NCBI GenBank assembly: GCA_948567375.1 | Contig: OX419761.1 | Coordinates: 49,478,501 to 49,542,500, forward strand | Source of the DNA: Lunularia cruciata | Lineage: Eukaryota; Streptophyta; Marchantiopsida; Lunulariales; Lunulariaceae | Length of the DNA: 64,000 bases | Direction of reading: 5' to 3' | Part shown: positions 12,966 to 26,435 of the stretch, one piece after another | How the letters are laid out: each line of letters opens with the position of its first letter | Position numbering within the stretch: the stretch's first letter is position 1 | The notes under the pieces: model-generated | The model's database searches: none | Told to the model about the DNA's origin: nothing | What the model saw: only the letters and a program-made list of their open reading frames with translations | Translations under genes and position numbers: made by a program

Positions 12966-15156
12966 TGTTGTGTTGTGGTTTGCATAGCCCGTAGAAAAGT
13001 GACTTATCATTTTTATCTCCACATTAGTGGGGTAGGTTGTCTGCTAGATCCAACGGAGAGATGCTGCCATGTGAGCAATCTATGTACATGTATGTGATTT
13101 GCCATGTAAGTTACAATCTTATCATGTTTGAGGGCTTTGATGAATAAGAAAAGGGCGAGTGGAGAGATGAGTGGTGTTTAGTCGAGGAGTCTTGAAGAGG
13201 AGGAAGATGTTGAGAGTGAGAAATGTAGCAGTGTGCGAGTGGTAGAACATCAGAGGAAGCATTTGAGCATGAGATGTCCCATGCTCCAAATCTGCCACTC
13301 CTGAATCCTTTTCTCATCAAGCTTCAGATTTTGCAACGTGATAGCTTAAGAGACTGGTTGGTGGCACGTTTCGGAGCGGTATTCATGGAGTCGGTCATTG
13401 GAAACCCGGATCCTATCATCCTTCCAGTGCTTATTTATGAGCATGTCTAGGACTTGACAATATATGTGCTTCTATAGTTAGGGAATGCCTAAATTTTCAC
13501 TCATAAGGTTCAAGGTGGAGTTGTGGGGTCCATTTGTCAAAAAGTAAAAAGAATAAAGGACAAATGTGCAAGAGATTGGGTCCCAAGAGAGAAGTCTGGA
13601 GTTTTTTTGACTATCAAAGGAGTTTGGGGAGGCCATTTGGGGAACAAAGGACATGGTTGGAAAGAGGAGCTGACAGGCTACAATCTGGATATAGAAATCA
13701 TATGATTTGAGCTGATTTTGAGAGGGGGGTAAAATTCATACCCAAGACCACAAAGCAGGCAATTGAGAAAGCTTCTTGAGATATTGTCACTATTTGTCTA
13801 TGGGATTGGAGAGTAGACAAAGTGCTTACATTATTGAGCACAAGATATTTTAGTTTTGGATCAATCTCAAATCAGATTTGGTTGACTGAAGTTGAAGCTC
13901 TTGAGGTGTGAGGTGATGGAGAAGAGCTAGTGATCAGGTTTGGAGTTTTGGTCACTCCCCAAGTTGTGGTTCAAGATACCTTATGAAAATTTCCAATCTT
14001 GTTATTGGTTAAGGTGTGCACCTTTTTATGAAGGTTTTATGTGAATTATTTAAATAGAGAATTCAGGGTCTTGGATCAAGTATACCTGGGTCTGCAAAGC
14101 TCACAAGTTAGCCTAACTCACAAATTGATCCATATATAGGAATTGGGTTTTGATTAAGCATTTGCATAGTGTTGAAAAAGAGCACCACCAACTACTATGG
14201 AAAATTTACTGGGCTCTGGACTCATAAAGAGTGAGATTTGATGCAAATTTTTTTACTAAAAGACTGTCATAAGCTCGGAGGAGCATTTCTTTCTTCAATC
14301 CTAATTGAATGTCAATTCTCTAACTTTTGTGACTATGATTGAAAGTTCAGATTTCCAAAGTGTTTTGTGAGGATCAAGTGTACATTTTATTTAGAACTCA
14401 AGGGAAATTGGCATGAACTAGGGGCAAAACCCTAAAAAGAGGATTTCAAAATTAGGGTGAGAGTTGCAAAAACCTTACCAAATTTGAGAGATTTTCAGGG
14501 GAGTTTTAGTGATCTTATTCAATTCTATTTTATATCATTGAAAATATTATCTCACATGCTTTCCATTGAATCCTAGAACACTTGAATCCAAGCTATACAA
14601 AAAGAGTTATGTTCATATGAGCTACGTAGAGTTTTCCCCATCAAGAAGACATAGGAAATCCCCACATGGAGTAGGAATTTGTTGAGATCTGAAGTACAGC
14701 TTGCAAGAGACTTGGATTACAGGTTGAAATTAGCTTGATGATAGAGCACAAAGGCTTTGAAGCTCTTTTCTGACAAAAAGCATAGAGAGTTGTTGCATTC
14801 TTGTGATTGGATTCTCTCTGTGCTTGCATACTTGTTTGTATGCCCAGTTGGTTTGGATTGGTGTGCAAGTGTTGCACTTAGGTTCTTTCCTTCTAGAAGT
14901 GCTATGTATTTCTCCTTGGTAATGTTGGAAGTGATGACCAACAGACCAAGAGTGCATGTTGTGATGATAGGTTAGGTTGCCCATCACTACCCTACTCAAT
15001 AGCAAAGAATACTAGTTACAAGAGTGGAGGGTTCCAATTTTTAGGTAACATGTGTGTTCAGACAAGTGCTTATAGGTTTACCTACAGTCTCTAATCCACA
15101 ATCTCCACAGCTAGGCACCTTGTGTGTTCCCAGAGAGAGAAAAGAAAAGTACGACA
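12966..15156 (+). repeat. Dispersed 2.2-kb repeat R2, copy 1 (possible solo LTR)
   Basis: Aligns over its full length with 53749-55954. Shared blocks include GCATGAGATGTCCCATGCTCC, TTGTGGGGTCCATTTGTCAA and AGAGTGCATGTTGTGATGAT. Ends are TGTTGT... and ...ACGACA, an imperfect TG...CA inverted terminus as in LTRs. Flanks are ACGT on the left and ACGC on the right, so a 4-bp target duplication with one change is possible. No coding domain is seen inside. It could be a solo LTR of a large gypsy element or another kind of dispersed repeat. Confidence 0.55.
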
Positions 15157-17340
15157 ACGCCGTTGGCCCTAGGTGCGATAAGAGAAAGAAGAAGAAAATG
15201 ACTGCTCAAGAAAATGTGCAAAATACAAAGTGGCACAAGCCCAACCCATAGGTAATTGAAGAAGAATCAAAAGACAATGGCTTTGATAAAGATGAGGAAG
15301 ACTAGTCTGAATGTGAGGATGAAGGTAACTAAGGAGTAGAGATTACCCTTGACTTGGAAGCTGTAAAGGAAGGAAGAGAAGGTGGCCGTACCCAATATCA
15401 AGAGCAACCACAAGTAAGGCAAGCACCATCATTCTCCAAGATTGAAATCTCCTTAGACAAGGAAGGGAGAGATGAAAACTAGCAAGATAAGTACAACCCA
15501 CCCTTATGATAAGAGTAGAGGTGGACCACCACAAAGATATCCCATCTTTGGAGCAAGGTGAACCTTTTGTGTAGGAGGACAAAGACATCCCAATTGTGCA
15601 ACTATGAAGGTGCAATGCGGAGACACCAACCCTTTGAGCCAGACACAATATATAAACATAAGTTCATTAGGTAAGAGGAAGATGAACCAACCAACCCAAT
15701 GGCAAGTTACCAAAAGGCAAGAGTCATAGCTATGATGATGAGATCAGAAGGGGATCTACCAAAGAAGAAGAAACTTACAAGAGAGGAGAAAGGTAAGTCT
15801 AAAAGTGAAGGAGTGCCCTTGTTTGAAAAAGAGCTGTAGGAAAAACAAGAAGACTCTATCCAAGCATAGGTAGATGAGATAGTGGACCAAGACAAAGAAG
15901 TAGAATCCCACTCCAAAGAGTTGCCAAAAGTAGGGAGAATCCCAGTCGTTCAAGATGTGAAAGAGGAAACCCAAAGAAAAGAAGGTAAGGAGAGTGTCAA
16001 CTTGGAGGGGGTTAGCCTTTGGAGTTGACACAAGAGGGAGATGAAGAGGAGGAACCAACCCAAAGAGATTAGGAAAGTGTGTCTATGTTGTGATGGATCA
16101 ACAATAAGTTGGGACCAACATTATAGGTAATGGAAGACATCTTTCCTTCTACCAAGAACTAAATCTAGATGTGAACAATCTTAAGAAACTATTAAAGTTC
16201 ATATATCAGATGGTCCAAAGTGCTAATTTGGAGAAAGTGGAGATCTAAAGTAAGCTAGTACAAGCTCACAAAGGGATAGTTCAAGCATGTGACAAAGCTA
16301 TAACAATGAAGGAGTAGTTAATATTGCTTATGTACATAAGATCTGCAAGTTGGAAGAAGCAATTGTGACTTAACATAGAGACCAAATGTTTACATAAAGA
16401 GAATGCAACTACTTTTTGATGATAAGGAACCAATGGAAGAAAGATGAGAAGGACTATTAAGAGAAGTATGATGGTAAGATGTGGAAGACAAAACCTCCAT
16501 GTCAGCATTCTAAGATAGAAAATGATCAATGGAATCAGGAGTTCTAAGACCATGTGAATAGGCACAAGGAGCAATTACATCTCTATGATGAAGAAGTAGC
16601 TATATTCAAGGAGAAATTAATTGACACACAAATCAAATCAAGGACAACACCAGACATGGACTAATGCATCAGAACTACAAGGAGATAGCCAAACTCTACA
16701 TTGAAGGGTTAACCAAGATAGCCAATAAACACAAGGAGAAGGAGCAAGTCCTTTGTGTATAGATATGACAAGAGGTTGAGATGGAAATGCAATCTAATCA
16801 CGATGTTTTGGAAAAGGAATGAATGAGAATTCTCACAATTGTGGAGGATGTTGCATGCAAATTTGTAGATCATATGCAGAAGGAAATCATGGCTCAAGCA
16901 CATCTGACAAAGTTATGGGAACAAAAGGCACAAATTTACACATTAGAAGTAAAGGTTTACTCCAACAAAAAATTAAACAAATTTGTTACATGATTGAAGG
17001 TGCATACCAAGGCCAAGTTTAAGAAATTCTTAGCCACCATGGCAAAATATAAGGATAAAATTGATATTCTGATTAGAATATGTAGAGGTAAAGGTAGCTC
17101 AACTCAATAAATTTCATTATATATAGACATAGGACAAAGGAAACACCTTTAAGGTGGTACATCTTTGTACTTGACCATGTGTATAGATCTTTGGTATGGT
17201 GAAACATGTGTACAATAGGAAAATTTTGTAGTGACAAGTCATTGGGACCATTCTCTTGATGCTAAGTTGGAACAAATGACAAGTAGAGTGTATAGCTTGG
17301 ACATGCCATATGGGGCACACATTTATAAATCTTGATTAAG
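15157..17340 (+). pseudogene. Decayed coiled-coil-coding relic, probably retroelement-derived
   Basis: Purine-rich plus strand whose frames, broken by stops, encode very charged lysine/glutamate-rich segments (for example EGDLPKKKKLTREEKGK, then EEVAIFKEKLIDTQIK). No catalytic motif is seen. It directly follows repeat R2 and a similar charged relic lies in opposite orientation at 18290-20130, so both may derive from the gag-like or extra ORF of the element that owns R2. This is inference from position and composition only. Confidence 0.3.
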
Positions 17341-18289
17341 ATAAGATAAAATGGTTAGAAAAGATCAGAATTGATAAGAGTAGAATTAGTTAGGGAATCC
17401 TAGCAATGCATAGTAGTTGGATTTGCACTATCATTGTTTAGCAAGAAGCATAAAGGGCTTAGTCTTGAAGTAATTTAAGTTGAGATCTCAATCTTTTGTT
17501 TCAATTTTTGTGCCTACTTAGCATATGTGGCTTGGTGTGCATGAATTAAATTCTATTATCTGAAGTGGATGCATGGGAATCTCCAAGATGCTCATAATAT
17601 TTCTGTCAGGGTTATGTATATTTTGTGAATGCTTGATCAAGTATTGGTTAGGAACTTGAAGTAGGAATGTAGGTATAAGGGTGTGGGAGTGCATTCATGA
17701 TTTGCTCGGATGTTGAATCCCTAAGGTTCCAAAGGCTTAGGGCCATACATTGAAAGGTCATAAAGGACTATGAATATCATGACGTACCATGTATAACAAA
17801 AAGTTTAGCATGTCATGAACCTATAACATCATTGAGGTAATGTCTTTGAGGAAGAGTACAATGTTACCACAAGTGTGGTAGTATACAAAGTGTAAGTAAC
17901 TTAGGGAAGCATTGATCTTTGCCACCTTCAAAGTGACTAACACCTTTGGGTTGGAAGTGACCTTTGCAAAGGTATTCATCTATGGGGTAGTGATTTGTAG
18001 GGTAGTAACCTTTAGTGCAGATTGAAGCATCACCTTCAAGAGCACATGTGGATTAGATCCTTCATGAGAGTGATTTTATTTTCCTATTTTTGTAGTGGAC
18101 CATGGTGGATGACACTACTCTCTGCTGGAAGTGATCCTGCCAAAGAAGTAAAGTAAGCAATAATAAACAATTTTTTATTTGTGACACTTTCCCTTCTTAA
18201 TCCAGTCAATTCCAAACCATATCCTTGAGGGAATTACATGTTCTTATCATTTATATTATTAGAATGTTGATATTGAATTGTCACACATA
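17341..18289. other. No feature recognised
   Basis: AT-rich sequence without an open frame over 60 codons or a recognisable motif. Confidence 0.4.
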
Positions 18290-20130
18290 TATCTAAGCAC
18301 TAAGAGTTTCAGCTTATATTTTTAATTCATGGATCTTTGCCTTGCTGAGTTTGCCTGTTATAGCATCCTTTTGGAGTTCTAACATTTGATCTCTAATCTT
18401 TTCTTGAGTAACCTTAACCATTCTTTCCTTTGAATGACTATAAGCTCCATTGATTTTATTTGTAATGGCATCCATCATCTTTGCTTTGACAATGGCTTTG
18501 TTATCTTTCTCCTCATGTTGTTTTTTCTACAAGGTTTCTAACTGGATTGCTGCTCCTTTGTGGTATTTAACCATTTGTAGTTCTAAAATAACAAATTTTA
18601 CCTTTTTTTTCACCAATTAACCTTTGATGGGTATCTTATCCTCATCTTTCTTTTGCAACTATTCTTTGTAGTCTTGTTGCCTTTGCTTCTCTTCTACCCA
18701 AAGAGCTCTTAATTTTCCTTTCATTCTTTGTATGTCTTCTTCATGGGTGCTTTGTTTTGCCACTAGTGAGAGGTTTTACATTTTGATCTCATGGTATACC
18801 AAGGAGTTTACCTTCCTACATTAGTCTTTGCACAAGTTTCTCACTTTTCCTAAGTCTCTTTACGATTTGGTCACCTTCTCTTTTTCTTTGCACTAGTTGG
18901 TCTGTGGATGCTTTGAGAAAGAAAATCTACATGAACCCAAGAGTTGGTCCTACTGAATTACTATGAAATCTACCCCATCTATTGCATGGTGCAAAAATAC
19001 TTCTACCAAGAAACTCTTTCTTCCTTCTTCTTCTTGGTGCGGTGTGTGTGAATTATCTTGTGCTTCACCTTCCACATCCACTTGGTCTTCATCTTGGAAT
19101 TCATTACTAGGTCCTACTTGAGTTGAACTTGCAAGTTCTTTTGGCCAAAGGTCTTCTTGATCTTCTTCTTTGACCATTACTTCTTCTTCTTCTTCTTCTA
19201 GGAGAACTGACTCTACTTCTTCTTGATCATCTCATTCTTCCTCCAAATTCAACTCAATTCCTTGTAAGTTCTTCTTCGAAAATGTTGTCTTTAGTTTCTT
19301 CACTTTTTGCTTCTTCCTCATTGGAAGAAATGTCCACTGCTTGAGGATTTCTCATCACTCTTTTCAAGGCTCTCTCTATAGTCTCACTAGTAAAAGGTTG
19401 CTTCTTCTTCTAGGGAGTGGCTACTACTATCACCTCCTTCAATTCAATTCAAGTTTTTGACCAAGCCACAATCTTGTTTTTCATTGCCTTGTTTGGTTTG
19501 GGCAACTCATGGTCCAAGTACATTGCTCCTAGGGTAGAGATTGCATTCCTAGGGTGATCGAGATCACAGGTCCAAAAGCCTTGGCCATACAAATCAAAGA
19601 AGAGGATGAACATTTGGCAAACTTGCCACATGGACATTCTCCTAAAGTTCCTTCAAGCGTCCTATAGCCTTCAAATGAAATGACTCCGCCTTATAGTACC
19701 ACCTCTACACAACATGCCACTGCACCCGCTTTGGATATACCTCAGCTTTACAATACCTGAAATACCGTAGGATACCAAGGAACGAGCTGAGCAATCAACT
19801 AATTGTGCAAAGGACTAAACCTTTCTAGATCATTGTCTTCCTAAAGACACATACACAAATTGGGGTAATGTTTGACAATAAAAGTGCCCAGGCCAAATTG
19901 CTACATGCACTTCTAGGCTCAGGCTTGATTTAGAAGGACCTTTTGCTAATGTGCTTCTATCCAAGCAACCACATTGCCTCTTTATTTTCTAAGTTTTTGT
20001 TCTTCTTCACTTCAATCTCTTGCACAATTGGGAAAGATGTGAACTCTTGATTCCATAGCATGAAATGCACTTGCTTTGTAATGGTGTGCTTTGTGTAAAA
20101 GTTGTTTGTCAACTACTACACTTCAGATGA
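18290..20130 (-). pseudogene. Decayed coiled-coil-coding relic, minus strand
   Basis: The minus strand encodes broken acidic and lysine-rich stretches (18950-19177 is the longest acidic piece; further downstream, KERMVKVTQEKIRDQMLELQ) typical of a long coiled coil. Toward its 5' side, 19449-19637 gives an aromatic-rich piece with no family I recognise. The CTT/TTC-rich plus strand at 19160-19290 is the complement of poly-Glu codons. It is probably a second copy, in inverse orientation, of the kind of ORF seen at 15.2-17.3 kb. Confidence 0.3.
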
Positions 20131-21553
20131 TGTCAAGGTCACCTTTTGCACTACCTTGCACTTCTTGGGTGGCATATGATTTCCTATTTTTGTAATATGG
20201 TATTGAAGTCATGCTTATTCCTAAATTCACTCTTCACACAAGTCTTCCCAATCACCCACTCACATAATCTCTTGTTCTATCTATTCTTGCACAATGTGTT
20301 TTTGCCTTGGGGTGATCTTGTTTTGGTGTGAAGGCTATCCTTTTCTCTCAAAACCACTTGATAACGCTGGTGTGAATTTCAATAACTATACCTCACTTAC
20401 TTGCAAAGCCTTGAACTTATATATCCCATAGTCAACCACTTGATATATTTGGCAAGATTTCAAGGTGAGCCATTGTTATTCCCACATGTTATAAGTGTCA
20501 TTATTGCAAACTGTTATCAAAATAAGTTTTATGATACAAGTGGCAATACTTTGCTTGTGTGGTTGTTGACATGGATAACTGACTTCTAGGCCAAAGGCCT
20601 CTATGGCAAAGTGTTCATGGCCAAAGGTGTTAGAGAACCGCTATCAAGAGAAAAGTTCCAACTTGAAGGTCTCCTTTGTACCCAATGATTGTCCATGAGC
20701 CTGATTGAGGTGAATGACTTTGCCAAGACTCATACTTAGGATAGTCATTTTTGGCCCAATATTTTCAAACTCATCCTCTTATTTTTTTGTTCTTACATGC
20801 TTTTGACTTTCATTCTAGGTCAAAGTAAAACCACCTAATTCTATCTCCTCACTCTTATCTTCACTAAATACTATCAAATTCTAAGTAAGAATTAAAAGAA
20901 AAAATAATATTTATAAAGAGGCAAAATATGATGATCCCAAATTAAAGCAAGTATTCTTGAAGTTAAGAGAACATAAAATATGAAGCTTTAGGAAACTTGT
21001 GGAAGACTAGTACTAGAACACTAGTATTACAAGGACAGAATTGAAAGTCTCCTTAGAGAAAGTTTTAGGCAAAGGAAGTTGTTTGTAGTAGAGTTGTACA
21101 AAAGATCCTTAATTAAATGAAGATTCTCTGTAGTTGTACATTTCTTGTTAAGTGTATACAATTTGGAGAAGTAGTCTGAAGAATAAAAAATAAGTATTCT
21201 TTGGAGGGAATTAAAACACTCTCCCAAGATACATATTAGCAATTTAAGCAATATATAGATCAAAAGATTAGGTAAGGCAGAATAATAAGATCTTAATTGT
21301 ATAGTCTAGATGCAAGGAGTGCAATTTTGATAAATCTTTGCACTTTTGCTACTTTTAGATTTCTCAGCTTAGGAGCATGAAAAGATATTTAAGGCTTCTA
21401 TTGATGTTAATATACATTTTGTTCATATATATTGTAAGTCCACAAGAGCTCTTTGTTGCTTTTGCTGAATTCCAAGTATTGGCAATGATTCTTTGATGAG
21501 TAATGGTAAAGAACTTCATAGTATGAACTTAGGTAGTTGAGTGTATGTGATCA
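20131..21553. other. No gene recognised
   Basis: AT-rich repeat-desert sequence with no recognisable domain on either strand. Confidence 0.4.
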
Positions 21554-21603
21554 CAAAAACTTGTGGCTAGGATCTTGGAATAGATCCTAGCCACAAGTTT
21601 TTG
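21554..21603. repeat. Perfect 21-bp inverted repeat with 8-base loop
   Basis: The left arm, 21554-21574, begins CAAAAACTTGTGG and is perfectly complementary to the right arm, 21583-21603. The loop is TTGGAATA. No T-run follows directly and no ORF is adjacent. In an otherwise decayed region a flawless 21-bp stem is notable. Confidence 0.95.
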
Positions 21604-21649
21604 AAGGAATAGAACAATGCCTTGATCGATCCTAAATGAGCCATAATGT

Positions 21650-22990
21650 TGATAGTATGCAATACCATTAGCTAGACATATTTTCTAGAGGTAGAAATTG
21701 GCTTGGTAATATATGGAGGAATGTTAAATATGATGGTCTAAGTAGATCAGATAGAGGTGTTTCCAAAAGAGTACTTCCACTAATAGGGCAAAAGCCAAAA
21801 ACACCTTAAAAACTTTAGAGCTAGTTTTGGAGGCCTAAATAGATGAATTAGACCCTAAAAAAGAAACTTTTTTCCCTCCAAGGAAAAGGGTAAGGCTTTC
21901 TACTCCCTTGTTTGTCTCATTGAAAGCTTTCCAAGGATATCTCAGCCATGCTATTTTGAGCTTCATATGAGAAGATTTTCCAAAGATTCCTTCTAGTCAA
22001 ACTTGTTTGACCAACCAGATAGGACAAGGATCAATATGTCACCAATAAATGCAACTAATATAAGGGTAGAGCTTTCTAACATGTCACCAATCCATGTATA
22101 TGATCCAAGGGTGGATGTAATACTAATAGCTAGATATATGATCTAGAGGTGAAAATTGACTGAGTAACATCTAGAAGGATGTTGGGTATGATGGGCTAGG
22201 TAGATCAGATAGACATGTCATAGAAAGAGCACTTCTCCTTATAGAGAAAGAGCCAAAAACAACTTGAAAATGTAATACCAATAGCTAGAGATCCTATATA
22301 GAGGTGAAAATTGGGTTTTTGACATTTGGGAGGATGTTATAGATAATATACTAAGTAGATCAAAGAGAGGTATTACCAAGAGATTACTTCTACTAATAAG
22401 GCAAGAATCGAGATAAGCCTAAAAAATTTAGAGTCAATTTTGGGGGCCTAAACGGACAAAATTGAAAATGCAAAAATTACTCCCATAGAAGAGGAAAGGT
22501 TATCCTTTCCTTCCCCAAAGTTTGTCTCATCAACTGCTTTCCAATGGTACCTCACTCATGCAATTTGGAGATTTCCTATAGGAGGATTCTCTAAGATTCC
22601 ATTTGGTCAAAGATGGTTTGACCAACCAAATAGGATCAAAACCAACATGTCACCCATACATGCAATTAATCTAAGAGTGGAGCTCAATGACATGTCACCA
22701 ATCCATGTATCTGATCCAAGGGTAGAGCTTCCTTTATGGGAGTACCCTTTGCTATATAATAGAGTCAAGGTGCTCCTTTGGGGCATCAGAGGATTGAGTG
22801 TGAAGCTTGTGTTTCTTCTCTTGTGTTTCTCTTAAGGTCTCTTATCGTTGGAAGATTACAATGCTCCCTTTGAGTGGATCTTCTTTGCTATATAATAAAG
22901 ACAAGGTACTTCTTTGGGGCATAAGAGTATTGAGAGATGAAGCCTTGCATTTCTTTTGGGGGTTCTCTTGTCCTTGGAACATTACATAGT
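21650..22990. repeat. Degenerate long direct-repeat block
   Basis: Three related segments begin near 21663, 22118 and 22288. Each contains an AATA-C-A-TAGCTAGA start, a GAGGTGAAAATTG-like block, GTAGATCAGATAGA and a GAGCACTTCTxCT-like block. At the right end, GCTATATAATA plus GGTGCTCCTTTGGGGCAT (about 22750) recurs at about 22888 with changes. The repeated TATATAA signals suggest nested LTR fragments, but boundaries are not clear. Confidence 0.55.
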
Positions 22991-24167
22991 ACCATGGAAT
23001 AGAAAAGCAAAGATTAACTACCAATGTAAAGAACTTTTCTAGTCATTCCTTTTGGGAAGGGTATAACATATTCTTTGGAGTTGTGTTCTTCATATTGAAG
23101 TAGCCTATTTGGAGTGATTGGATCATCACCTTTTGGAATTAGTTGGAACTTAGCTTACATGGAACTGATTTTTGGATTTTCTTTTTTCCATAGTGTAGTG
23201 TAGTTGGTGACTCTACCTTCTTCTACTAATGGTTCCTACCTAAGAGGTTCAATAGGAAATAATAAAGAACTACATTATGATACTCCTCTTCAAATCTATC
23301 TATTTCCAAACCTATCTCCATGAGAGCAAGTTGTTTCATACCCATTTATTGCAAAGTATATGACATTGGGTTGTCATAAGGCTAGGTAATGCCAAAAGAA
23401 AGAGTGCTAATTTTCCTTATGGTTGTCATATTTGTAGCAAAAAACCTTGGAATACCAAGTAGTGGTAAAAATTAGGCAAAAATTAGGCTAATTCAAGCAA
23501 ATGTATAACAATATGATCAATATCATATAAGGTACTACAAATGATAATAGGAACTTGATGTATTGCTCTTATTTATTGTACTTAATGTCAATCAACCATA
23601 TTGAAGGTGATAAAGGTTGGTTTGAGGTTCTAAATGTTGAGAGCTATTATAGTCAATCCAAGCATAATGTTGAATAAAGAATTAGAGTTGATACAACCAT
23701 TTTTCAATATGATCTATTATCACAAGAGGATTGTTGCAGCAAAATATATAGAAGACTAGGACGTGTGGAAGGACTTGCAAAGTTACTGTTGTAGGTTTGT
23801 TTATATAAAGGTTATGGTTTACAATAAAGAGAGATGGAGATCCAAAAGTTGGGGCTCATGAAAGAGGTGGATATGAATGGATACCAAAAAAATTGGTACT
23901 AGAACTATAAGAGAGGCAAGTACAATCTATTTAGGAGATATAGATGGGAGTAGAGTTGAGAGATTGGGGAGCAAGAAAAAGAAAGAGAGTGGATTCTTTA
24001 CAAGAAGCTGGTGCAATGTTTTCAACAATGTAACAAGGAGGCTCTTTATGAAGTGGATGGAAGCAATTGGGGATGCTAGTAGGAGAAATAAGGAATTAAG
24101 TTATGTAAGGAGGTCTATGGTAATAAGGGAATAACTATCAAGAGTATGATATGTGTTTGTTTTATTG
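22991..24167. other. No gene recognised
   Basis: AT-rich DNA. An 85-codon open frame at 23877-24134 is charged and has no recognisable family. Confidence 0.4.
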
Positions 24168-24726
24168 TGATATGTAATTGGTATTGTAAATAATTGAAAA
24201 GATATTATTTGTATGGACTTTTATTAAGCTTCAAAATTAGCCATGATAAGGTCTAGTAAGTCATAGCCAAGATAGAGGTGATTTTATTTTAAGAGTTCAA
24301 AAGAGTAAGCACTACTATTTTTGACTCAAGTATATTGAACTTATATTATTCTTAGATATTTGGCTTTGAAGAAAGAGAACTCTTGGGTTCACAAGGCTTT
24401 TTTGTATAGATTTTTTATAATCTAGGGATAGTTCACATGAAGGAATCCTTTGACTTAGTGTTGGGTCAAGATATGATTGCGTATAGAGATTATTCCCATG
24501 AGTTTGGATATTTCTTTTGACTTTGATTATGATGATTTTAGGTCTCTTACTTATACTAGTAATTAATGACTCTTATGTACAATTATTTCATAAGTATATA
24601 AACAAGGAGATGAGGAGGTACTCATCATCTTTTCATTTGCAACAATCCATCTCTTATTGAGTTTTTCTAGTGAATAGTGGCTTGAGTGTTGGAGGTGCCT
24701 TGGAGTAGATTTTATGTGTTTGGTTC
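24168..24726 (+). repeat. Repeat R1, copy 2, left part (interrupted by element A)
   Basis: Matches 12205-12789, including AAGTATATAAACAAGG and TTTCATTTGCAAC. It ends in GGTTC at 24722-24726, where element A begins, and resumes at 30374. It is more diverged and more AT-rich than copy 1. Confidence 0.6.
24722..24726. other. Target-site duplication of element A, left
   Basis: GGTTC directly before the LTR; repeated at 30369-30373 directly after the other LTR. The uninterrupted R1 copy has a single GGTTC at the same place (12785-12789). Confidence 0.9.
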
Positions 24727-25149
24727 TGTAAAAGACCGAAACCGAGGAGAGAAATAGGAGAATGGAAGCTCACATTGGGACACTTGAATGAGGGAAAACT
24801 CCGAATGCCTAGCATGAGCTTCGGCCTTGGTATTTATAGGTAGCATACAAGACCCTTGAAGCTTCTCAAGAAGTTTCCTTGAGCCGCTTTCTTGGAGTGC
24901 AAGCCAAGTTAACTAGGAAGCTTCTCAAGAAGCTTCCTTCTAGAAGCCGCCTACTTGGCGTGCAAGCTAAGCTAGTTAGAAGCTTCTAGAAGCTTCCTTC
25001 TAGAAGCTACTTGCTTAGGGTGCAAGTTAACTAGTTGGGAAGCTTCCTAAGAAGCTTCTTAGATGCTTCTAGAATATTCTAGGCTATTTTGTCTTATTAT
25101 CTACTTCGTAAGCCCGACTAACTTTGTCACTAAACTCCATATTGTTACA
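24727..25149 (-). repeat. 3' LTR of element A (423 bp)
   Basis: Reads TGTAACAATATGG... to ...TCTTTTACA on the minus strand, with TGTAA/TTACA ends. It has a TATAAATA box and heat-shock-element array at 24858-25079, like its partner. Differences from the 5' LTR are two CpG transitions and one A/C change. The end of the chromodomain ORF (stop at 25084) lies inside this LTR. Confidence 0.95.
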
Positions 25150-26435
25150 TATTCCCCCGCCGCTAGTTGGTGACGTCCTCGTCGCCAGTGAAGCTTTGAA
25201 TTCCTTGATGGCCATCTGTGCATTCTGGAGGTGAGAAAGAGGTTCCCATGTAGCATCATGAAGGGGATACCCTTTCCAAAGGACCTTGTACTCCGTATGT
25301 TGGTGACGGCCTCGTTGAATATGGCGACGCGCAAGGATACGATCAACTTCGTACTCCTCATGATCATTGATAGGGATAGGAAGAGGGGGAGGTTGGACTC
25401 GAGAGGAAAAGGAAGAAGGGTTAGGAACAAAGGGTTTCAACTTGGAAATATGAAAGACAGGATGGATACGCATGTGACAAGGTAAGGCAAGACGATAAGC
25501 AACAGGGGAGATAATGTGGGTGATATCAAAGGGTCCTATCCAATTAGGAGCAAGTTTACAAACTTGGGTATCAAGTGGGAGAGGGAGGTTACTAGAGGAT
25601 AGCATGACTTTATCACCAACTTCAAAGGTGAGATCACGACGATGATGGTCTGCATATTGTTTTTGGCGATTTTGAGCAACAAGGAGGTGAGATTTGGCTT
25701 GTTGGAGAGATTGGGATATAGTGGTCAAGAATGTAGAAGTATGAGGAACCTGAGAGGGAGGGGGAGCAAGAAGAGAATCTGGAACAAGCGGATCTTGGCC
25801 AAAATTGAGAAAGAAGGGAGAAAATCTAGTGCTTGCCTGTTTGGAATTGTTGTAGGCAAATTCTGCAGCTGCAAGACATTCATCCCAGTTGGTATGGTGG
25901 ACATTGACAAAGGCCCGCAACATATCCTCCAATGTACGATTGGTGCGTTCGGTTTGTCCATCAGTTTGAGGATGATAGGCCGTGGACAAAGCAAGCTTGG
26001 TGCCGAGTATCTAGAAGAGTGCTTGCCAGAACTTCCCGGTAAATCAAGGATCACGGTCGGAGATGAGTACACGTGGCATCCCATGATGCTTGAAGACATT
26101 GTCGAAGTAGATTTGTGCTAAGGTTGGAGCATCCACGGTATCACAGGTTGGTGCTAAGTGGATTTGCTTACTAAGCTTATCCACAAACACCACAATTGCG
26201 GTGTGTCCTTGTTTTGTCTTTGGCAAGGATGTGATGAGATCCAAGCTCACATGCTCCCAACGAGCGGATGGAATGGCGAGTGGTTGAAGGAGTCCACTCG
26301 GCTTCTGGTTGCTGGCCTTGTTCCGTTGGCAACTCTCACATGATCGGACAAAGTCTCAAACATCTCGTGTCATGTTGGGCCACCACCATTGGTGTTGGAG
26401 GGTGCCCAAGGTCTTGTCCACTCCCATGTGACCAG
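25084..26435 (-). pseudogene. Element A integrase and chromodomain
   Basis: The HHCC zinc region lies near 26330-26430 (HMGVDKTLG, then CESCQ in the active frame). The core has acidic residues in SLDLITSLP, LISDRDP and QTDGQTERTNRTLEDML, consistent with D,D-E. A C-terminal chromodomain lies at about 25150-25310 (EYEVDRILARR, YKVLWKGY, ATWEP), with the aromatic positions used to bind methylated histone tails. Integrase would insert the cDNA and the chromodomain would steer it to marked chromatin. Stops interrupt it at 26356 (TGA), 26044 (TGA) and 26011 (TAG). A one-base loss near 26436-26440 shifts it out of the RT frame. Confidence 0.9.
25150..25164 (-). promoter_or_regulatory. Polypurine tract of element A
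   Basis: The minus strand reads AGCGGCGGGGGAATA directly before the 3' LTR, the position and composition expected for the plus-strand primer. Element B has TGGGGGGATA in the same place. Confidence 0.8.

Noticed and set aside
19160-19290. CTT/TTC-rich stretch as a simple microsatellite or GAA-type regulatory repeat
   Set aside because: It is the complement of acidic Glu codons in a decayed coding relic and is not a regular repeat.
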